64,000 bases of DNA, from positions 1 through 64,000 of the forward strand of contig CAMWLE010000007.1 in the NCBI GenBank assembly GCA_947175015.1. Reading direction: 5' to 3'. The position numbers and the translations under genes were made by a program. This document shows positions 51,925 through 58,504 of the stretch, piece after piece. Positions within the stretch are counted from its first letter, which is position 1. Every line of letters begins with the position of its first letter. The stretch comes from an uncultured bacterium (lineage in GTDB: Bacteria > Bacillota > Clostridia > Lachnospirales > Lachnospiraceae). The notes under the pieces are model-generated. The model searched no databases. It worked only from the letters and a program-made list of their open reading frames with translations, and had not been told where the DNA came from.

Positions 51925-52692
51925 TCACCACCCCCTCATACACCCTTTCATAATATACTTCCCCAACAGATACGCCCCACAATAAATTGCCAAACATCCT
52001 GTCATAATCGCTATGCCGGCCAGATTGTGATATAAACTGTCAAAATATCCGGGCGTTCCCATATTGATATAAAACAATATTGCAAACGGCATGAATTCCA
52101 TAATGGTAAGTTCCATCTGTTTTCCGCTGATACGCATTTGTACTTCCTGGTGCAGTTCAATTTGTTTTCCAATTTGATGTGCAGAACTTTTGATGATTTC
52201 CGCCAGATTACCTCCATTCCGTTTTGCAAGGGAAAAGATTTGAGCAAATTGAGCAATCTCATCACATCCACTCCGGCTCGCCATATCCAGCAGGAGTTCT
52301 TCCAAAGAAATATTAATTGCCAACCCTCTTTTGAGCATGGTAAGTTCTCTGCAAATTGGTGCATCCCCGCCAAACATCAATATCATATCTTGTCTACACT
52401 CCAAAAAAGCATTTTCAACCGAATACCCTGCCTGTAATGATGTTGCCACGGAGAGAATGCACTCTCGAAACTGTGCTGCCAATTCCTTTCTTTCACGTTC
52501 TGCTTTTTCCTTACTTATTTGGAAGAAAACATATACTCCCACAGCAGAAAGCGGAATCATTGCCCAAATACTTTGATAGAAAAAGTATGCCAAAAGTCCT
52601 GTAATTCCAAAGCAGAAAACGCCAGTCTTCCATTTTTCACCTTTTTTCCAACAGTACTTATGATAATCCTGCAACTTTAAGTTTGTTTCCAT
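51925..52692 (-). CDS. tadB: TadB-like platform protein (type II secretion F domain)
   Basis: 255 residues. Two membrane segments lie near 25-60 and two near 195-250. The cytoplasmic T2SSF domain between them has CILSVATSLQAGYSVENAFL and IAQFAQIFSLAKRNGGNLAE, the standard motifs. It pairs with TadC. The start MET at 52692 lies inside the 3' end of tadA (35-bp overlap), which suggests translational coupling; the longer frame to 52809 would overlap tadA by 150 bp. The Shine-Dalgarno is GGGGGTG. Confidence 0.9.
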   Translation of the reverse strand: METNLKLQDYHKYCWKKGEKWKTGVFCFGITGLLAYFFYQSIWAMIPLSAVGVYVFFQISKEKAERERKELAAQFRECILSVATSLQAGYSVENAFLECRQDMILMFGGDAPICRELTMLKRGLAINISLEELLLDMASRSGCDEIAQFAQIFSLAKRNGGNLAEIIKSSAHQIGKQIELHQEVQMRISGKQMELTIMEFMPFAILFYINMGTPGYFDSLYHNLAGIAIMTGCLAIYCGAYLLGKYIMKGCMRGW

Positions 52693-53875
52693 GAAGCAGC
52701 ACCCCCTTTTTCTGTAAGCGCCCAATAACGTTTCCCTTGCTATCCTCTCCTGCTTCCTCAAACAGAAACAACGGATTGAGCTTAATCTCATTGTTCTCAC
52801 ATCCTGCAACTTCCGTAATTTCCAGCACCTTTCTGGTTTTATCCCGTAATCTGCCCAAGTGTATTATGATATCCACTCCTGATGCAATCTGCTGCCGGAT
52901 TGCCGGTAATGGCAAATCCATTCCCATCAACACCATATTTTCCAACCTTGCCAACATGTCCCTACCACTGTTGGCATGACCTGTTGACATACTTCCGTCA
53001 TGCCCTGTATTAAGACATTGCAGCATATCTATTGCTTCTGCTCCTCTCACCTCCCCCACAATGATTCTGTCAGGCCTCATACGCAATGATGATTTAATCA
53101 GTTCCCGAATTGTGATTTCATGACAGCCCTCCACATTGCTGTTGCGTGTTTCCAGTCTTACCAGATTGGATAACCCCTGTAGTTGCAACTCTGCGCTGTC
53201 TTCAATTGTTATAACTCTTTCGTCTAATGGAATATAATGAGATAACACATTTAGAAAAGTGGTTTTCCCGCTTCCGGTTCCACCGCTGATGAAAATATTA
53301 TATTTGGCTTTCACCAATTGCTCTAAAAAATTGGCAGCCTCTTGAGAAATAGAATCTGTATGAAGCAGACGTTCCATAGTAATCGGTTTATCAGGGAAAC
53401 GTCTTATAGTAACAATGGGGCCGTTGAGTGCAATAGGGTTCATAACAACATTGACCCTTGATCCATTGGGAAGTCTGGCATCCACTATCGGCGAAGCTTC
53501 ATTTACCACACGATTGCACCCTGCTACAATCTGCTGTATCACATCCTGCAGTTTTTCCGCTGAATCAAAGCCTATATCAAGCTCCCGAAGCCTTCCCTCC
53601 TGCTCTACAAAAATGTGATCTTTGCCATTGATCATAATCTCCGTAACCGAACTGTCCTCCACAAACATCTGTAAAATATCCAGTCTGCGCAAGGAATCAA
53701 ACAGTTCTTGTCTCAGCCGCCTTCTGACCTCTACTGGTAATATCATCAGCTTATCCTGTTCCAGAATCACCTCATCTATAATATCCTCAACCTCTTCATC
53801 TGTATAATCTTTTACAAAATCCATTCTTTCCTGCACTTTATGCCGCAGTTCTCTTTTAAGACTTGTGTATTCCAT
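52658..53875 (-). CDS. tadA: TadA/CpaF-type secretion ATPase
   Basis: 405 residues. The N-terminal CpaF domain is about 20-150. Walker A is [13 protein letters not shown] (about 197-209). The Asp box includes [13 protein letters not shown] (about 218-230) and Walker [21 protein letters not shown] (about 262-281). The His box is [19 protein letters not shown]. It is the hexameric motor that powers pilus assembly or secretion, anchored via TadB/TadC. It is complete and well conserved. The ribosome-binding site is AAGGAGG. Confidence 0.96.
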   Translation of the reverse strand: MEYTSLKRELRHKVQERMDFVKDYTDEEVEDIIDEVILEQDKLMILPVEVRRRLRQELFDSLRRLDILQMFVEDSSVTEIMINGKDHIFVEQEGRLRELDIGFDSAEKLQDVIQQIVAGCNRVVNEASPIVDARLPNGSRVNVVMNPIALNGPIVTIRRFPDKPITMERLLHTDSISQEAANFLEQLVKAKYNIFISGGTGSGKTTFLNVLSHYIPLDERVITIEDSAELQLQGLSNLVRLETRNSNVEGCHEITIRELIKSSLRMRPDRIIVGEVRGAEAIDMLQCLNTGHDGSMSTGHANSGRDMLARLENMVLMGMDLPLPAIRQQIASGVDIIIHLGRLRDKTRKVLEITEVAGCENNEIKLNPLFLFEEAGEDSKGNVIGRLQKKGVLLHGNKLKVAGLS

Positions 53876-53924
53876 TGCAATCTACCTCCTTGTCACTTCC
53901 TGCAAAACACCCTGACGCAGTAAC

Positions 53925-53992
53925 CTATGATTCCATGTTCTATTCGCATTTCTTCACACTGCCAAGCATGCCGCCGACAGCAGCACAGGCAA
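53925..53992 (-). repeat. Short dispersed-repeat fragment after the TadZ-like gene (copy E)
   Basis: In the minus sense CTGTCGGCGGCATGCTTGG, then CAGTGTGAAGAAATGCG. This resembles the end of copy A (GTTTGCGGCATGGTGGG, then AAGTGTGTAAAGAAAGG). It begins right after the stop codon, as copies A and D do. Confidence 0.45.
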
Positions 53993-55015
53993 TTAATTCT
54001 CCATATCCTTAAGCAAACGCTTCACCAGTTCTGCCAATTCCCCTTTTGTGAGCTGCTCCAATTCCTCCGGCAGTCTGCGAATATGGGACAGGCTGAATTG
54101 CTTCGTTTTGTCCAACACATCATGATAGTCATACAGAGAAAGGATTTGCTCATATTGAAGCAGTTTGCTTTTAGCAATTCTGTCCTCCCTTGTGAGTGTA
54201 TACACCATGGTACATCGTCGGAGAATTTCAAATAACCCCTGCATACTCTCACTTAAATCAAGAACCACATACTCATAGATTCCCATTTCCTGAATCTTCT
54301 GCAGCAATCCCAACCATTCCGCCGTTGTAACTGAGAGCAGATTTTGGCCGGCTTTCATGGGCGGAATATAATCAAGTCTTCCTTTGTGTTTCAATATAAT
54401 CTGCATTCTCAACCGGAATTTATCCTTCTCCGCATTGAGAAAATAAAGCAGATCCGCTATGTCCAATGTCTGCATATTTGGTAAAAGTTCCGAAAGTCCC
54501 GCATAATGCTCAAAATTCAAATATAGTGTAGAATGCTCCTGGGCCAATATCTGGCTCATAGTCATTGCAAAAGACGTCTGCATACTTCTTCTCACAGGAG
54601 AATAGTTCCCTATAAAAATAGTTTTCTGCTTTTTATCAGTCTCAGATATCATGGGCAATCTGGGAAACTGTATCTCGGCAGACTCCGCATAAATTCCTAA
54701 CAAATACTTCAGCACTTCTTCCGCTTCCTGGTACTTGTCCACATAGAACACATCCTCCCATTTCATCACTCCGCTTTCACTTAAAACAACCACACATTGC
54801 GGACATAACATTTGCATTTCCTGGCAAAATGCCGATTCCGCTACCACCAGCATTTCTATTGCTTCCTGCTCTTCCTGCATCAAATAACCCACATTTGTGT
54901 AGGTGCGCAGCTCCCATGGCAAATCCTTATGCTTCTTCAAAAATTCCGTCATAAGCTGTGCATATTCTTCTTCCGTATCGCACAACACCATAATTTGATT
55001 GGATACTTTCTTCAA
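53993..55015 (-). CDS. TadZ/CpaE-like protein with degenerate P-loop
   Basis: 340 residues. The N-terminal receiver-like domain (about 8-110) is followed by a MinD/ParA-like domain (about 130-310). The Walker A position reads IGNYSPVRRSMQTSFAMTMS (about 134-153), which lacks the GKGGxGKT of active ATPases. YEYVVLDLSESMQGLFEIL (about 248-266) fits the Walker B strand. TadZ proteins localise the Tad machine to a cell pole. The degenerate loop suggests it does not hydrolyse ATP. The start is TTG at 55015, overlapping the prepilin-peptidase stop by 4 bp. Confidence 0.8.
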   Translation of the reverse strand: MKKVSNQIMVLCDTEEEYAQLMTEFLKKHKDLPWELRTYTNVGYLMQEEQEAIEMLVVAESAFCQEMQMLCPQCVVVLSESGVMKWEDVFYVDKYQEAEEVLKYLLGIYAESAEIQFPRLPMISETDKKQKTIFIGNYSPVRRSMQTSFAMTMSQILAQEHSTLYLNFEHYAGLSELLPNMQTLDIADLLYFLNAEKDKFRLRMQIILKHKGRLDYIPPMKAGQNLLSVTTAEWLGLLQKIQEMGIYEYVVLDLSESMQGLFEILRRCTMVYTLTREDRIAKSKLLQYEQILSLYDYHDVLDKTKQFSLSHIRRLPEELEQLTKGELAELVKRLLKDMEN

Positions 55016-55512
55016 TAGATACCTCCTATATACAGCAGTAAACTGAGTATCACCGGTCCCGATAAACAGATTCCTGAAGATTGCCTGTCATTTTTTTCAG
55101 GATATAGCTGCCACCTGCCGCTTTGGACAACATTCGCCAGATATTCCCATAAAAACCGTAACCGCTTTCTGAACTGACCATTTTTCCACATTTTTATCAG
55201 AGAAATCACTGCTGCAATCAGCAAAGATACAAATAAGAATACCAAGATTTTCTCGAAAGGCAGATACCCTGCCGTCACGCCCAACAACTTAATATCTCCA
55301 GCCCCTATGGTTCCGATTCTGAAGAAAGGAAAGAGCAGAAGCATAATCAACATCGCTTTTCCAAAATAGCCGAACAGTTCTGCCGTTCCACCACTATGAA
55401 AGCAGTACCCTGCACCAAAAACAGAAATCAATACAATCAAGTAATTAGGAATTTTGCTGCTCCTATAGTCGTAACCACAGGCCGCCCCTAACAGTATACA
55501 TAAGACCGCCAA
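55012..55512 (-). CDS. A24 family prepilin peptidase, copy 2
   Basis: 166 residues with five hydrophobic segments. The catalytic aspartates are in GYDYRSSKIPNYLIVL (about 13-28) and GTIGAGDIKLLGVTAG (about 68-83, GxGD). This is the first gene of the Tad operon and starts with TTG at 55512 after AAGGAGATGG. The C-terminal ~30 residues form an extra loop and a last membrane segment. It may process a different pilin set from the peptidase at 46.8 kb; that is inference. Confidence 0.92.
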   Translation of the reverse strand: MAVLCILLGAACGYDYRSSKIPNYLIVLISVFGAGYCFHSGGTAELFGYFGKAMLIMLLLFPFFRIGTIGAGDIKLLGVTAGYLPFEKILVFLFVSLLIAAVISLIKMWKNGQFRKRLRFLWEYLANVVQSGRWQLYPEKNDRQSSGICLSGPVILSLLLYIGGIY

Positions 55513-55617
55513 TCAACCATCTCCTTTGCTTTTTCTCTCTAACTTTGAATTCCGAAGCGATATCTGCCTCACGGATTACCTTGAATCATTACATGAAAAC
55601 AACTGAATTTTTTGACC

Positions 55618-55675
55618 TTACAACTTATGGTACAGGCTGGTTAGTATGTAAACCTGCCTGACCTGCAAGTTGTAA
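55618..55675. repeat. Nested inverted repeat between bofA and the Tad operon
   Basis: TTACAACTT (55618-55626) and AAGTTGTAA (55667-55675) flank an inner CAGGC/GCCTG pair. Without a T run it is not a classical terminator; it may be an operator or a processed RNA structure. Confidence 0.5.
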
Positions 55676-55744
55676 ATGTATTATAACGGATGCCCCCACC
55701 TATTTCAAGAGCAAAAATGAAAAAAATACGATTTTGTGAATTTT

Positions 55745-55939
55745 CTACAAAACTTTGTAAATGCCGATTGCGTAAAGTGCCAGAACCCCTGGAATTCCAA
55801 GGATTCCCGATGTCAAAGCCGTAAACACATTCACTCCTACCCCAAGTGAAATCCCCATACTTTCCAGCATAGAATTTATGAAGTATATGGCTATGGTTCC
55901 CAAGATACCTCTCATTATAACATTTAACATTCGTTCCAT
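55745..55939 (-). CDS. bofA: BofA family pro-sigma-K processing inhibitor
   Basis: 64 residues. The N-terminal helix (MRGILGTIAIYFINSMLESM) is hydrophobic and the C-terminal half carries VNVFTALTSGILGIPGVLAL, the conserved BofA loop with NxxT and GIPG. In Bacillus BofA inhibits SpoIVFB, delaying sigma-K activation in the mother cell. Many Clostridia keep bofA even without SpoIVFB, so the role here is uncertain. I chose the ATG at 55939, which follows GGGAGGAAACG. Confidence 0.9.
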   Translation of the reverse strand: MERMLNVIMRGILGTIAIYFINSMLESMGISLGVGVNVFTALTSGILGIPGVLALYAIGIYKVL

Positions 55940-56095
55940 CGTTTCCTCCCAATACCGCAACACGCTAACAACTTATTTTTTACTATTTTATGTACAGCTA
56001 TGGCAAATATGATATAACAATTTTTTCCAGTTTTGGTATATTTTGACTTTGTGCCGCCTATACTTTAACACGGAACCATGAATTGTAATGTATCT

Positions 56096-56257
56096 ATGAT
56101 GATGAAATTGTACACACAAACCGCAAAGGACATGCGTTTTGTCTCACAGTTGTCTTATAAAATGAGCAAGGGAGTTTATCCGGACTGTGCGGTTTACGCA
56201 AGGCAAGATGCAATACTTTCACAATCATTTTCGTCAGAAAGGAAGGAGATGCCATGA
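56096..56257 (+). CDS. Candidate small ORF coupled to the DUF2508 gene (53 aa)
   Basis: The product begins MMMKLYTQTAKDMRFVSQLS and ends SSERKEMP. Its TGA overlaps the DUF2508 start codon as ATGA, the usual sign of translational coupling. There is no strong ribosome-binding site before its first ATG triplet, and I recognise no family. It has one Cys, is basic and has no membrane segment. It could be a leader peptide or the tail of a lost gene. Confidence 0.4.
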   Translation: MMMKLYTQTAKDMRFVSQLSYKMSKGVYPDCAVYARQDAILSQSFSSERKEMP

Positions 56258-56550
56258 AAACATATTTCAGCCAAAGCATTGGAACCAATGATACCACAGA
56301 GGAAGATTATGCACCTGTTACGCTGAAAGATTCTATAGAAAAAACCCGCCAGGCTCTTGAAATTGCCTATGCGGGTTTCGACAATGCTGTGGAATTTGAT
56401 TTGATTGACAGCTATATCTATCAGATTAACGCTCTTCAAAAAAGATACAAGCACCTGGCAAATCTGGCCGCCGCGGAAACAATTCCTGAGAGCAATAGCT
56501 CATGCAAACATTCCCCTGTTCGCTCCCTGGTCAGCCATGTTCTCGGTTAA
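56254..56550 (+). CDS. DUF2508 (YaaL-like) protein
   Basis: 98 residues. The conserved core is SIEKTRQALEIAYAGFDNAV, then DLIDSYIYQINALQKRYKHL (about 27-66), a helical pair. In Bacillus yaaL lies between recR and bofA. Here it is next to bofA but divergently transcribed and recR is absent, so the neighbourhood has been rearranged. Function is unknown; expression is linked to sporulation in Bacillus. The last 50 bp overlap the convergent FliS-like gene. The ribosome-binding site AGGAAGGAG is strong. Confidence 0.85.
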   Translation: MKTYFSQSIGTNDTTEEDYAPVTLKDSIEKTRQALEIAYAGFDNAVEFDLIDSYIYQINALQKRYKHLANLAAAETIPESNSSCKHSPVRSLVSHVLG

Positions 56551-56976
56551 GGAACTCCTTCCATAGGTCAGCCCGGCATAAACCGTTTGGGAATTGCCCA
56601 TAATCGGCCCGGCGCTATTCTGCCCGGCAATCTGCTGATAGGCGTCATGCAATGGAACGATAACTCGTTTTATCTCTCCAAACAGTTCACTGTCCTGGCG
56701 CTGTTCAGCACGCGCCAGGCGCCTGATGCAGAACAGATACAACTGCAGCAGCGTCGGCGCCGGTTCATACTCCTGGTGCAAAGACCCCACAAGCTCATTC
56801 AGGCACCCCCTTGCCTTACGTACAGCCTCATGAAAAACTGCTTTTTCATCTGCAAGCAACGCCTGTTCCGCCTCTTCTAAATAACATAATAGCATTTCAT
56901 ATAAAATGACCACCAACTCCGTGGCATTTGCCTGCGTTATCCGTAATGTAAACTGCTGCTTATCCTCTTTTTTCAT
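56500..56976 (-). CDS. FliS-like flagellar chaperone, second copy
   Basis: 158 residues from the preferred start MKKEDKQQFTLRIT. QANATELVVILYEMLLCYLE (about 13-32) is the FliS helix that grips flagellin. The C-terminal ~40 residues are an additional flexible tail. It is clearly different from FliS at 6.4 kb and lies just downstream of flagellin 3, so it probably escorts that flagellin. Starts at 57051 (good site GAGGGG) or 56976 are both possible; the still longer frame to 57150 would run into the terminator. The 3' end overlaps the DUF2508 gene on the other strand by 51 bp. Confidence 0.78.
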   Translation of the reverse strand: MKKEDKQQFTLRITQANATELVVILYEMLLCYLEEAEQALLADEKAVFHEAVRKARGCLNELVGSLHQEYEPAPTLLQLYLFCIRRLARAEQRQDSELFGEIKRVIVPLHDAYQQIAGQNSAGPIMGNSQTVYAGLTYGRSSLTENMADQGANRGMFA

Positions 56977-57151
56977 CCTTTTCCAAGCCCTTCCTACATT
57001 TGAAGTATTTACAACACGCAAGATATACTCATGGTTATTGAAGTTTACCATTTTACCCCTCACACAGGCAAGAACCACCCTGTGGACAGCGGCGGGAGTC
57101 CATCCACAAACCAGACAAGCGGCCGAACGAAATGAACCGCCCCGAAACAAC

Positions 57152-57180
57152 AGAAGGATACCTTGTTCAGATATCCTTCT
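57152..57180 (-). terminator. Hairpin after flagellin 3
   Basis: AGAAGGATA and TATCCTTCT form a 9-bp stem with an 11-nt loop, 55 bp past the stop codon. The T run is short (GTTGTTT), so termination may be partial, allowing read-through into the FliS-like gene. Confidence 0.6.
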
Positions 57181-57234
57181 GAGGGAATTATGTTATCACT
57201 TCATGGCAGCAAAAGTATTATTATGTCCAAATCA

Positions 57235-58392
57235 CTACTGCAGCAACTGAAGCACCTGCGAAGGTCTTTCATTTGCCTGCGCCAACATGGAGGTTCCTGC
57301 CTGCGTCAGCACCTGATATGTGGTGTAGTTGGTCATTTCTTCTGCCATATCCACATCCATAATTCTTGAATATGCAGCAGTCATATTTTCAGAAGTAATA
57401 TCAAGGCTATTCATGGTAGATTCCAATCTGTTCTGATATGCACCCAATTTTCCTCTGACACTGGATAAATACTGCATTGCATTATCAATACGGTCAATGG
57501 CCTCTGTGGCACTATCCTTCGTACTCACATCCAGATCTTCAATTCCCATATCCCTGAGGGAAATCTCCGGGATAACAACCTCCAACACCTGCCCCTCATT
57601 GGCGCCGATCTGCAGTCTCATGGCACCGATACCGGTGGCATCCACCTCTAAGTTGTTAATCTCAATGGGGTCAAAGGGATCCTGATCAAACTCATCCATT
57701 CCGTTCAAATCAAGTACCATCTCAAAACCATTCACACCTTTTATCGTGACAAGCTTATCCTTAATGCTCGCCGTAGCACCCTCCGGAAAATCACTGCTTC
57801 CCGGATTATTCGGATTATCCAGATTTGCTGTTACCACATATTCCCCTGTTTCCTTCCCGTTGATCATCTCTTTCTCTATATGAATATTAGCAATATTATA
57901 TATCTTGGCAGCTACATCCGTAGAATAGGACTTCACCTTGACTTTCGGATCCTTGGTATATCCTTTCAGGGAAAATTCTCCATTCAACAGCTTCTGGCCA
58001 TTAAATTCCGTCACATCGGCAACTCTGGTAATTTCTTCCGTCAACTGGTCCACTTCCTGTTGTATCACTTCTCTGTCCTTGTCAGAATTAAGGCCATTGG
58101 CCGATTTTATCGCAAGCTCGTTCAACCGCTGAAGCATTTCACTGATTTCAGACATAGCGCCATCGGCTGTCTCAATAATAGACACACCATCGCCGGCATT
58201 GGAATTCGCCACCGATAACCCTTCCAACTGAGCATTCATTCTCTTGGCCATAGCCATACCGGCAGGATTGTCCTTGGCGCTGTTAATCTTCAATCCGGAA
58301 GAAAGCCTTTCTAAGGACTGTGCCAGCAAATTGTCACTATTTCTCAATGCATTATTTGAAAGCATTGCGGATACATTATAATTAATTCTCAT
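57235..58392 (-). CDS. Flagellin 3 (385 aa, divergent type)
   Basis: The N-terminal helices (MRINYNVSAMLSNNALRNSD, then LERLSSGLKINSAKDNPAGM) and C-terminal helices (SRIMDVDMAEEMTNYTTYQV, then LAQANERPSQVLQLLQ) are complete, but clearly different from flagellins 1 and 2. The D1 stretch LQRLNELAIKSANG is conserved. The variable centre is about 140-270 and beta-rich. It has its own chaperone and a large neighbour gene of unknown function. I find no good sigma-28 promoter in the short upstream gap, so it may be read from further upstream. The start ATG at 58392 follows GAGAGGAAATGT. Confidence 0.95.
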   Translation of the reverse strand: MRINYNVSAMLSNNALRNSDNLLAQSLERLSSGLKINSAKDNPAGMAMAKRMNAQLEGLSVANSNAGDGVSIIETADGAMSEISEMLQRLNELAIKSANGLNSDKDREVIQQEVDQLTEEITRVADVTEFNGQKLLNGEFSLKGYTKDPKVKVKSYSTDVAAKIYNIANIHIEKEMINGKETGEYVVTANLDNPNNPGSSDFPEGATASIKDKLVTIKGVNGFEMVLDLNGMDEFDQDPFDPIEINNLEVDATGIGAMRLQIGANEGQVLEVVIPEISLRDMGIEDLDVSTKDSATEAIDRIDNAMQYLSSVRGKLGAYQNRLESTMNSLDITSENMTAAYSRIMDVDMAEEMTNYTTYQVLTQAGTSMLAQANERPSQVLQLLQ

Positions 58393-58504
58393 ACATTTCC
58401 TCTCCTCTACCATTGTTAATTAACACATACCATTACAAAAACATTTCGGACCCTATCAACTTACACTTCGCGCACCGCGGACTTACAACATCATCCTGCA
58501 AATT

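Noticed and set aside
58393..58504. Sigma-28 promoter directly upstream of flagellin 3
   Set aside because: A GTCCGAAA-like -10 can be found but there is no TAAA at the right distance.
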